This document shows positions 1-7,096 of a stretch of DNA of 7,096 nucleotides, piece by piece. Origin of the DNA: an uncultured Acidobacteriaceae bacterium (GTDB lineage Bacteria; Acidobacteriota; Terriglobia; Terriglobales; Acidobacteriaceae); NCBI GenBank assembly GCA_903842845.1, contig CAIMNN010000097.1:1-7096 (forward strand). Reading direction: 5' to 3'. Below the pieces are notes generated by a model, which saw only the letters and a program-made list of their open reading frames with translations, was not told the origin of the DNA and did no database searches. Position numbers and translations under genes: made by a program. How positions within the stretch are numbered: the stretch's first letter is position 1; the number at the start of each line of letters is the position of its first letter.

Positions 1-360
1 CTCGACCTCGCACAGTACCGCGAGCTCGCCGCCTTCGCGCAGTTCGGCTCCGACCTTGACCCGCTCACACAGAAGCAGCTCAACCGAGGCCAGCGCTTGA
101 CCGAACTCCTCAAGCAGCCTCAATTCCAGCCGCTCACCTGGCAGCAGATGGTCGTCGTGCTCTTCACAGGTACGCAGGGCTACCTTGATGATCTTCAGGT
201 CAGCGACATTCGCGCCTTCGAAGACGGTCTCCTCAAGTACTTCGCGTCCGCCCAGCAGTCCATCATGGACGACCTCACGGCGAAGAAGGCCCTCGATGAC
301 AACCTCCGCGATCGCTTGAAAGCCGCCATCGTGGAATTCAAGGCGAATTTTAAGGCGTAG
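1..360 (+). CDS. atpA: ATP synthase F1 subunit alpha, C-terminal part (5' end outside window)
   Basis: The reading frame is open from base 1 to a TAG at 358-360 and encodes the last 119 residues of the F1 alpha subunit, so about three quarters of the gene lies upstream. Alpha alternates with beta in the alpha3beta3 hexamer on the cytoplasmic face of the membrane and carries the non-catalytic nucleotide sites. The visible part is the C-terminal helical domain. It opens with LDLAQYRELAAFAQFGSDLD, a hallmark of bacterial alpha, followed by RGQRLTELLKQPQ and then TGTQGYLDDL. The end, LKAAIVEFKANF, also fits the family. An in-frame TTG at 97 is a normal Leu codon, not a start. The stop is 5 bases before atpG, so the genes are surely co-transcribed. 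An AAGG at 352-355, in the last codons, is the probable ribosome binding site for atpG. The P-loop lies outside the window and cannot be checked. Confidence 0.97.
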   Translation, partial: LDLAQYRELAAFAQFGSDLDPLTQKQLNRGQRLTELLKQPQFQPLTWQQMVVVLFTGTQGYLDDLQVSDIRAFEDGLLKYFASAQQSIMDDLTAKKALDDNLRDRLKAAIVEFKANFKA

Positions 361-365
361 CGACA

Positions 366-1445
<1,080 letters not shown>

Positions 1446-1481
1446 GAGTTTTTTCTCGCTTCACAGGAAATTGCTAGCAAG

Positions 1482-1504
1482 CAGATCATCAATAGGATGA
1501 TTTG
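1482..1504 (+). other. Intercistronic RNA hairpin between atpG and atpD
   Basis: CAGATCATC (1482-1490) and GATGATTTG (1496-1504) can form a 9-bp stem with eight Watson-Crick pairs and one G-U pair, around the loop AATAG. No U-run follows, so it is not an intrinsic terminator. It ends 7 bases before the atpD ribosome binding site at 1512. It might act as an RNA stability or processing element that helps set subunit ratios. That role is inference, and an AU-rich stem of this size could also arise by chance. Confidence 0.4.
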
Positions 1505-1527
1505 ATTCAGTAGGAAGGCAAAGAAAA

Positions 1528-2961
<1,434 letters not shown>

Positions 2962-2964
2962 TTG

Positions 2965-3066
2965 TCAGTTGCCAGAGAACAGAGACCAGTTTCTTCATGT
3001 GTGAACAACCATTTATGTTGTAGCAAGAATTTAACTGATCTCTGATCTCTGATCTCTTGTTACTGA
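2965..3066 (+). repeat. Long imperfect inverted repeat filling the atpD-atpC gap
   Basis: The arms 2965-2989 and 3042-3066 are about 25 bases each. By hand alignment they match at 20 positions, plus one G-U pair, around a 52-base loop. An alternative pairing puts the 3' arm at 3035-3051 (15 of 17), because that side contains a tandem repeat. The element occupies almost the whole gap: it starts 4 bases after the atpD stop and ends at the atpC ribosome binding site. It has no U-run and so is not a normal terminator. It could be a palindromic repeat element that inserted in the operon, or an RNA structure that limits atpC translation. Both are inference. Confidence 0.55.
3035..3057. repeat. Short tandem repeat, three copies of CTGATCT
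   Basis: Three perfect head-to-tail copies of the 7-base unit CTGATCT occupy 3035-3041, 3042-3048 and 3049-3055, followed by a partial CT. They lie 17 bases upstream of the atpC start, inside the 3' part of the inverted repeat. Such a run can expand or contract by replication slippage, which here would alter only the untranslated spacer. It is far too short to be a CRISPR array. Confidence 0.85.
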
Positions 3067-3073
3067 GGCTCAT

Positions 3074-3499
3074 ATGACTGAAATATCCAATGCGCTTCGT
3101 GTCAAGCTGGTCACGCCCGAGCGCGTGCTCTTTGAGCACACCGTCGAGTCTGTCGAGCTGCCTGCGAAGAACGGCTACTTCGAAGTTCTCTACGGCGCAG
3201 CGCCGCTCGTCGCCGAACTCGGCGCTGGCGACGTCACGCTCCACGGTACCCCCGAAGGCACACAGCGCTACAACGTGAACTGGGGATTCGTTGAAGTCCT
3301 CCCCGAGCGCGTAACCATCCTCGCCACCGACGCTTTGAAGCCCGCCGAGATAGACGTACCGCGCGCTGAAGAGCAGCTCGCACGCGGACATCGCGAGTGG
3401 GACTCGGCCGGCGACAATCCCGAGGCTTACGACGAAGCCCTGCACGTCATCGCTGAGGCCGAAGCCAAGCTCGCTTCAGCCGCTGACAAACAGCACTGA
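3074..3499 (+). CDS. atpC: ATP synthase F1 subunit epsilon
   Basis: Encodes the 141-residue epsilon subunit, which joins gamma to the c-ring and can inhibit ATP hydrolysis through its C-terminal helices. The length is close to the E. coli protein (139). Residues 1 to about 88 form the N-terminal beta-sandwich, with LRVKLVTPERVLFEHTVESV at 8-27 and NWGFVEVLPERVTILATDAL at 69-88. Residues 93 to about 138 form the two-helix C-terminal domain, starting EIDVPRAEEQLARG. Most bacterial epsilon subunits have a P-G-H-A-P-L turn after strand three. Here the segment reads LYGAAPLVAELG (39-50), so the usual His is Ala. The ATG at 3074 has GAGG at 3065-3068, 5 bases upstream, partly inside the foot of the inverted repeat. 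The 112-base gap from atpD is long for this operon, but gene order and direction imply co-transcription. A terminator follows 17 bases after the stop. Confidence 0.96.
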   Translation: MTEISNALRVKLVTPERVLFEHTVESVELPAKNGYFEVLYGAAPLVAELGAGDVTLHGTPEGTQRYNVNWGFVEVLPERVTILATDALKPAEIDVPRAEEQLARGHREWDSAGDNPEAYDEALHVIAEAEAKLASAADKQH

Positions 3500-3516
3500 G
3501 TTCAATTCAACCCAAC

Positions 3517-3547
3517 AAAAAGCCCCGCTCATGCAGCGGGGCTTTTT
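3517..3547 (+). terminator. Intrinsic terminator of the atp operon
   Basis: AAAAAGCCCCGCT (3517-3529) pairs perfectly with AGCGGGGCTTTTT (3535-3547), giving a 13-bp stem with an 8-bp GC-rich core and the 5-base loop CATGC. The T5 run directly follows the core on the + strand. It starts 17 bases after the atpC stop, which makes atpC the last gene of the operon. The mirrored A5 run means it could also stop transcription from the other strand. Confidence 0.95.
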
Positions 3548-3575
3548 GTATTTATGTTGAATGAAGAGGTATAAA
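3546..3575 (+). promoter_or_regulatory. Possible sigma-70-type promoter of the chagasin-like gene
   Basis: TTGTAT (3546-3551) is followed, after 18 bases, by TATAAA (3570-3575). The -10 box is good and the -35 box is weak (4 of 6 matches to TTGACA). Transcription would start about 60 bases before the next gene at 3640, just after the atp terminator, where a new promoter is needed. Consensus boxes are not proven for this phylum, so this remains tentative. Confidence 0.3.
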
Positions 3576-3639
3576 ATTGACCCGCAATCAGATTGAGTTT
3601 GTGGGATTGCTCTAATGCTGGCAGCGGAGGGCGCGCATC

Positions 3640-4026
3640 ATGGATCGCACTTTTCACTTCATCGCTATTGCAGCGGCACTTTTCTGCACACTCTCACTCA
3701 ACGCCCAGACAAAGGTCTTCACCGACACTGACTCAGGCAAAGAGGTTCACCTCAAAACAGGCGAGCGCATCGAGTTGCACCTCAAGTCAAATCCCTCCAC
3801 CGGCTTCGCCTGGTATGTGCACAAGGATTCAACTCCGTTGATGAAACTTGTCAGCCAATCCTTCAGCGGCCCGGATAACCCCATGCCCGGCGCAGGCGGC
3901 TTTCAGGTCTTCGTCTTCGAGGGCAAGCGCCCCGGCGACGGCGTGCTCCTCCTCCATTACGTCCGCTCATGGGAGAAGCCCGCCCCCGACGAAACCCAGT
4001 TCAAGCTCCACGTGGTCGTGGAATAG
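3640..4026 (+). CDS. Secreted chagasin-type cysteine protease inhibitor (MEROPS I42 family)
   Basis: Encodes 128 residues: a signal peptide followed by a domain of about 105 residues that resembles chagasin, an inhibitor of papain-like (C1) cysteine proteases. The N-terminus MDRTFHFIAIAAALFCTLSL has a basic residue and a hydrophobic core, with likely signal peptidase cleavage after NA (residue 22). Cys16 is a poor lipobox because Phe precedes it. The three inhibitory loops of the family can be recognised in order: NPSTGF (51-56; family NPTTGY/F), GAGG (84-87; family GxGG) and VRSWE (108-112; family RPW, here with Ser for Pro). The spacing and the total length fit I42 proteins. The ATG at 3640 has GGAGGG at 3626-3631, 8 bases upstream. 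The gene stands alone between the atp terminator and a 207-base gap. No protease target is encoded nearby, so it may restrain an endogenous envelope protease or act on foreign ones. Confidence 0.85.
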   Translation: MDRTFHFIAIAAALFCTLSLNAQTKVFTDTDSGKEVHLKTGERIELHLKSNPSTGFAWYVHKDSTPLMKLVSQSFSGPDNPMPGAGGFQVFVFEGKRPGDGVLLLHYVRSWEKPAPDETQFKLHVVVE

Positions 4027-4233
4027 ATACCGCTCTCGATCCGCTCTCCTACTTGTATTCGTATGGATCAGTTTCTGGTTCTAAATTATGAGCGGATTAC
4101 AAAAATGATAAGTATGAATGAATTGTCATGAATCTCCTGCTCCACAACCCTCCCAAATAGCGTCTCATAGAAAATAGAACACAAACAGGTCAACAAACTC
4201 TCTACAAGGATGACCTGACTGGAGCGGAGTAGC
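4027..4233 (+). promoter_or_regulatory. Noncoding leader region with small repeats
   Basis: This AT-richer 207-base gap separates the inhibitor gene from the next gene and should hold the latter's promoter, but I see no convincing -35/-10 pair and no terminator with a U-run. Two small structures stand out. CCGCTCTC is directly repeated at 4030-4037 and 4041-4048. A perfect 7-base inverted repeat, CAGGTCA (4186-4192) and TGACCTG (4211-4217), has an 18-base spacer and lies just before the ribosome binding site. The inverted repeat could be an operator or a weak leader hairpin. Confidence 0.35.
4221..4229 (+). promoter_or_regulatory. Ribosome binding site supporting a TTG start at 4234
   Basis: GGAGCGGAG offers two Shine-Dalgarno-like GGAG cores. 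The first (4221-4224) is 9 bases before the TTG at 4234, which is near-optimal. The second is only 4 bases away. An in-frame TGA at 4216-4218 rules out a start further upstream, and the TTG start gives a complete signal peptide. Confidence 0.7.
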
Positions 4234-5310
4234 TTGAATAAATGCATCTTTTATCTTTTTTTACTGTCGGCATTTGCCGGCATCGCAGCCGCGCAGCAGC
4301 AGTCTGCGCCTCTCGCCAATGTGGAAACCGCAGCAGTTGAACTGCCGGATTCGCCGGGCTTTGTCGCCTCGGCGACCAATGACAACAAGCATTCGGCCAG
4401 CATCTTCGGCACCGTGACCGACCCGAGCGGCCAGATCGTCCCTCAGGCGCGCATCGTCCTAACTGACCTGGCCCAGCACAAGGAACAGCAGATCCGCTCC
4501 AGCGAGACCGGCGCATTTACATTCGACAATCTCCAACCCGGCCGTTACTCCATCAAGGTCACTGCAACCGGCATGGGTGAGTATTTTTCGCAGGAGATTG
4601 TTCTGAAAGATGGCGATGCACGCATTGTGCCCAATGTCATGCTGCCAATTGCCAGCACATCGACCGAGATTCACGTCTACGCCAACCGCGACACCATCGC
4701 GCAGGAAGAAGTGAACATCGCAGTTGATCAACGCGTCCTCGGCGTCTTGCCTAACTTTTACAGCGTCTACGATTGGCACGCTTCGCCACTCGGCGCAAAA
4801 CAGAAGTTCGAACTCGCTTTTCATGCCAGCACTGATCCCGTTGCCTTTGCCGGTTATGGTTTTGTAGCCGCTATTGAGCAGGCGCAAAACACTTTCCCCG
4901 GTTACGGGCAGGGAATGGCCGGCTATGGCAAACGCTACGGCGCGGCATTCGCTAACGACTTCATAGGCAGAATGACCGGCAGCGCCATCTATCCCTCGCT
5001 CTTCCACCAGGACCCACGTTACTTCTACAAAGGGACGGGTTCAACCAAGTCCAGAGTTTTATACGCCATCTCTCAGGCCGTTTTATGCCGCGGAGACAAT
5101 GGCCATCAGGAAATAAATTTCTCACACATCCTGGGTAGTTTGACGGCCGGCGCACTCTCGAACCTCTACTTCCCGCAAAGCGAGCGCGGCGTTTCATTAA
5201 CATTCACTAATACACTCGTCGGCACCGCCGGCAATGCACTCAACAACATCGTGCGTGAGTTTGTTCTAAAAGGAATCACTACCCGCGGAAAAGGAAACCC
5301 TGCCCCGTAG
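4234..5310 (+). CDS. Exported protein with carboxypeptidase-regulatory-like domain and uncharacterised C-terminal domain
   Basis: Encodes 358 residues. A signal peptide at the N-terminus (CIFYLFLLSAFAGIAAA) is probably cleaved after residue 20. After a variable linker, residues 56 to about 138 form a carboxypeptidase-regulatory-like beta-sandwich, with IFGTVTDPSGQIVPQARIVL (57-76) and TGAFTFDNLQPGRYSIKV (92-109). In acidobacteria this domain often precedes a large TonB-dependent outer-membrane barrel. Here the protein is too short for that. Instead, residues 165-345 form a domain rich in Gly and aromatic residues, with LGVLPNFYSVYD (169-180), FPGYGQGMAGYGKRYGAAFA (221-240) and FHQDPRYFYKGTGSTKSR (257-274). 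I recall similar C-terminal domains only in acidobacterial hypothetical proteins. The function is unknown; a cell-envelope or periplasmic location is inferred. The start is TTG, with the upstream stop and ribosome binding site described separately. The gene appears monocistronic, flanked by a 207-base gap and a terminator. Confidence 0.8.
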   Translation: MNKCIFYLFLLSAFAGIAAAQQQSAPLANVETAAVELPDSPGFVASATNDNKHSASIFGTVTDPSGQIVPQARIVLTDLAQHKEQQIRSSETGAFTFDNLQPGRYSIKVTATGMGEYFSQEIVLKDGDARIVPNVMLPIASTSTEIHVYANRDTIAQEEVNIAVDQRVLGVLPNFYSVYDWHASPLGAKQKFELAFHASTDPVAFAGYGFVAAIEQAQNTFPGYGQGMAGYGKRYGAAFANDFIGRMTGSAIYPSLFHQDPRYFYKGTGSTKSRVLYAISQAVLCRGDNGHQEINFSHILGSLTAGALSNLYFPQSERGVSLTFTNTLVGTAGNALNNIVREFVLKGITTRGKGNPAP

Positions 5311-5335
5311 TGAATGTTGACTCCAACGCAAATGG

Positions 5336-5367
5336 AAAAGGGAGGGCTTTATGGCCCTCCTTTTTTT
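5336..5367. terminator. Intrinsic terminator between convergent genes, probably bidirectional
   Basis: GGAGGGC (5341-5347) and GCCCTCC (5354-5360) form a perfect 7-bp GC-rich stem around the loop TTTATG. A G-U pair and AAAA/TTTT (5336-5339 with 5362-5365) extend it. T7 (5361-5367) follows on the + strand. Read on the - strand, the stem begins right after the stop of the small gene and is followed by a shorter U-run. It therefore ends the + strand gene and probably the - strand pair as well. Confidence 0.9.
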
Positions 5368-5554
5368 AGTGGCTGTCGCCGTCGTGGTCAACGTCAGCCG
5401 ACGCAAGTGCCTGTCGGCCTGCTGCACTGATGGTGACTGTGTCCGGCCCCGCGTTGGGGCTGGTGGTTGCCGGTTGCGGCGCTGGTGCTGCGGCCTTCGT
5501 TAAAGCCTCAGCCTGAGCGACCTGGATATTCCCACTGATGGCGGTCAAGGACAT
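5366..5554 (-). CDS. Small hypothetical protein, 62 residues
   Basis: I do not recognise a named family. The start at 5554 is chosen because AAGGAGG (5564-5570, - strand) lies 9 bases upstream; an in-frame ATG 27 bases further upstream has no such site. The 62-residue product has no signal peptide or membrane segment. It runs as follows: N-terminus MSLTAISGNIQVAQAEALTK, an Ala/Pro/Thr-rich linker (21-37), then DTVTISAAGRQAL (38-50) and an acidic tail, DVDHDGDSH (54-62). The DTVTIS...AxxxAL pattern resembles short segments of flagellar-associated small proteins such as FlgM ('DTVELSSKA'-type), but this is too short to assign function. The tail matches the first half of an EF-hand-like DxDxDG calcium loop. 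The gene lies 73 bases downstream of the hydrolase on the same strand, so it may be its last operon partner. The terminator hairpin follows its TAA directly. Confidence 0.7.
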   Translation of the reverse strand: MSLTAISGNIQVAQAEALTKAAAPAPQPATTSPNAGPDTVTISAAGRQALASADVDHDGDSH

Positions 5555-5563
5555 GGTGTCTGG

Positions 5564-5570
5564 CCTCCTT
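5564..5570 (-). promoter_or_regulatory. Strong ribosome binding site of the small - strand gene
   Basis: On the - strand this reads AAGGAGG, a full Shine-Dalgarno match, 9 bases before the ATG at 5554-5552. It is the main evidence that the 62-residue frame is really translated, and it sets the start at 5554. Confidence 0.8.
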
Positions 5571-5627
5571 GCTCTCCTCATCGGCCTCAGGCATCATCGC
5601 ATCAATTACTTCTCCGTCATATTCGCG

Positions 5628-7004
5628 TCATTTATGCGCCAGCACCCAGTCGCCGATCTTTTTGAGCACCGCAGGCGCTATCGTCTCCTCTATCTCGCCA
5701 TACTCGCTCGGAAGCCCTGTCTTCGCCGTCTGAAACAGATGGTTCAATCCCGGATAAACAACCGTTTCATACTGCTTGTCGCCGGCCGCGTCCAAAGCCT
5801 TCTTCAACGCCGGCGCATTCACAGTCGGTGGCACCTGCATATCCTTCTCGCCATAAAGCGCCAGCAGCGGGACCTGCAACTTCGCAAGATTGCTCGCCGG
5901 GGCATAGCGCAGAAATTCCACATACCACGGCGATGTGAGCGCCTTCAGATTAGCCTCGAGCTTGTCACCGCTGAGTCCGTATGGGCCTAACGCATCACGC
6001 AACGCCTTGTCGCGCGCTGCCACTGGCTGCTCAGCCTTCACGATCGCAACCAGCTTCGCCTCGGTATCTGCCGACTTGTCCGCAACCTTTTGTTCCACAC
6101 CCGATGCAAGTGCCAGCGCGCGTGTCTGCTCCACTATCAGTTGGTCGCCGGGTATCGCCGGCCCCGCCAGCAGGATCACAAAAGCTACATTCGCATTCCG
6201 CGCCGCCACCATCGGCGCAATATCGCCACCCTCGCTGTGCCCGAGCAGTCCGATGCGATTCGCATCTATCTCTTGCCGCCGGAGCAGATAATTCAATCCC
6301 GCTTCGGCATCATTGGCAAAATCTGCGCTCGTCGCCGTTGCATAATTCCCCGTTGATTTCCCAACCCCGCGCTTGTCCGCGCGCAGCACCGCAATTCCGC
6401 GCCGCGTCAGAGCATCGGCAAGCACCAGGAACGGCTTGTGCCCCATCAGCGTCTCGTCGCGGTCATGCGGCCCCGAGCCGCAGATCAATATCACAGCCGG
6501 AAACGGCCCCTTGCCTTTGGGCAGCGTCAGTGTCGCGGCCAGTACGTTCTCCCCCGACCCGTAGTTCAAGTTCTCGCTAGTGTACGGAAACGGCCCAACA
6601 GGCATCTGCGGACGCTTCCGCTCCAACTGCGTCGCATTTGTCACACGCGCCAGCGCCAGCGGCAACGGCATGCCGCCCTGCGTGAACGTGCCTTCGAACT
6701 TCGTCCCGTCAGCGCTCAACTCGGCCAGGTACGTCGCATGCATCTCCGGAAAACCAAGCGAAAGCTCCCCACCCTTGAGCGTCGCGCTCGCAGCCTTCAC
6801 CCATTGCGGGCCCTGGTCCGGGCTTTGCAGCGACGCGCTCAACCCATCGGCTGTCGTTTCCAGCTTGATGACGATGCGCACCTTCGCCGTGTTAATTGAG
6901 AGCGCGCCCGCCCAGTCGCCGTTGATTGGTGCAGCAGGTGTTTGCGAGACGAGCGCAGGCAAAAGACAGAGGCAGAGTGCGACAAGAAGACTTCTCTTCA
7001 GCAT
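5628..7004 (-). CDS. Secreted alpha/beta hydrolase (serine esterase/peptidase-like) with N-terminal beta-rich domain
   Basis: Encodes 458 residues. The N-terminus MLKRSLLVALCLCLLPALVS is a clear signal peptide, so the enzyme acts in the periplasm or outside the cell. Residues about 27-125 form a beta-rich domain (NGDWAGALSI, QGPQWVKAASATLKGGELSL, FEGTFTQGGMPLPLALAR) of a kind I associate with bacterial secreted hydrolases; its role is unclear. From about residue 145 the alpha/beta-hydrolase fold follows. GSGPHDRDE (176-184) is the oxyanion-hole region, GHSEGG (255-260) holds nucleophile Ser257, LYGEKDMQVPP (383-393) holds acid Asp388, and GLNHLFQ (419-425) holds His422. A helical cap of about 95 residues (282-375) separates Ser257 from the Asp/His pair. 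The substrate cannot be told from sequence; ester or peptide bonds are both possible, and annotation as a dienelactone-hydrolase-like or S9-like protein would be no more precise. The ATG at 7004 gives the best signal peptide, but no clear Shine-Dalgarno precedes it. Confidence 0.92.
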   Translation of the reverse strand: MLKRSLLVALCLCLLPALVSQTPAAPINGDWAGALSINTAKVRIVIKLETTADGLSASLQSPDQGPQWVKAASATLKGGELSLGFPEMHATYLAELSADGTKFEGTFTQGGMPLPLALARVTNATQLERKRPQMPVGPFPYTSENLNYGSGENVLAATLTLPKGKGPFPAVILICGSGPHDRDETLMGHKPFLVLADALTRRGIAVLRADKRGVGKSTGNYATATSADFANDAEAGLNYLLRRQEIDANRIGLLGHSEGGDIAPMVAARNANVAFVILLAGPAIPGDQLIVEQTRALALASGVEQKVADKSADTEAKLVAIVKAEQPVAARDKALRDALGPYGLSGDKLEANLKALTSPWYVEFLRYAPASNLAKLQVPLLALYGEKDMQVPPTVNAPALKKALDAAGDKQYETVVYPGLNHLFQTAKTGLPSEYGEIEETIAPAVLKKIGDWVLAHK

Positions 7005-7096
7005 GACAAATATTGTTGCACGAATTTATCAGCATGTTTATTCAAAACTAACATCTGTGCAAGCCGCCGCGTCATGGCCTACAGTGATTAGCCGAA
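7005..7096 (-). promoter_or_regulatory. Upstream region of the hydrolase gene (window edge)
   Basis: These 92 bases are AT-rich near the gene and should carry its promoter and leader. On the - strand, TTGCAC and GATAAAT-like boxes occur, but not at proper spacing, so I do not call a promoter. No Shine-Dalgarno sequence is visible just before the ATG. No coding frame is supported up to the window edge. Confidence 0.3.

Noticed and set aside
3035..3057. CRISPR-like array
   Set aside because: The units are 7 bases, directly adjacent without spacers, and only three in number.
2962..3073. Internal promoter for atpC
   Set aside because: TTGTAG at 3018 has no acceptable -10 box at 16-19 bases; the operon layout explains expression without it.
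3593..3841. Open + strand frame overlapping the start of the inhibitor gene in another frame
   Set aside because: The product is Ser/Thr/Pro-rich without a motif, whereas the frame at 3640 has a signal peptide, family motifs and a good ribosome binding site.
5555..5581. Nine-codon N-terminal extension of the small - strand protein (start at 5581)
   Set aside because: The strong AAGGAGG at 5564-5570 lies inside this extension and is placed ideally for the ATG at 5554, so the shorter form is preferred.
5538..5990. Open + strand frame of 150 codons opposite the hydrolase
   Set aside because: It overlaps the hydrolase and the small gene on the other strand; its product is Arg/Leu-rich with no recognisable domain. 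The hydrolase has a full triad and signal peptide, so this is a shadow.
5981..6580. Open + strand frame of 199 codons opposite the hydrolase
   Set aside because: Its composition is Pro/Ser/Arg/Ala-rich, as expected from reading a GC-rich gene in the wrong frame, and it has no ribosome binding site of note.

Overview
The window looks like chromosomal DNA from an acidobacterium, most likely a member of the Terriglobales (Acidobacteriaceae). This is inferred from the GC-rich coding with C/G-ending codons, from a secreted protein with a carboxypeptidase-regulatory-like domain and a C-terminal domain that I associate with this phylum, and from a secreted alpha/beta hydrolase with an N-terminal beta-rich domain of a kind I also associate with it. 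There is no sign of phage, insertion sequence, CRISPR array or RNA gene.

Positions 1-3550 hold the distal part of an F-type ATP synthase operon on the + strand: the 3' end of atpA (cut by the window edge), then atpG, atpD and atpC in the usual order. These encode the alpha, gamma, beta and epsilon subunits of the F1 sector. A strong intrinsic terminator closes the operon at about 3517-3547. The catalytic features of beta are intact. The gamma subunit is unusually long (359 residues, against about 287 in E. coli). Most of the extra length sits in two places, and one of them falls where chloroplast and cyanobacterial gamma carry their regulatory insertion. The atpG-atpD and atpD-atpC gaps (82 and 112 bases) both contain inverted repeats. 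The second gap also has a 7-base tandem repeat.

Positions 3550-5367 carry two separate + strand genes for exported proteins. The first is a small chagasin-type (MEROPS I42) cysteine-protease inhibitor homologue. The second, starting at TTG, has a signal peptide, a carboxypeptidase-regulatory-like beta-sandwich domain and a C-terminal domain of unknown function. A hairpin terminator at 5336-5367 lies between this gene and the convergent - strand genes and probably serves both directions.

Positions 5366-7004 on the - strand hold a secreted alpha/beta hydrolase with a complete Ser-Asp-His triad, followed 73 bases downstream by a gene for a 62-residue protein. That small gene has an excellent ribosome binding site but no recognised function. 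The last 92 bases are upstream DNA of the hydrolase. Nothing here forms a clear new multi-gene system. The points most worth checking are the gamma-subunit insert, the repeats inside the atp operon and the small - strand protein.
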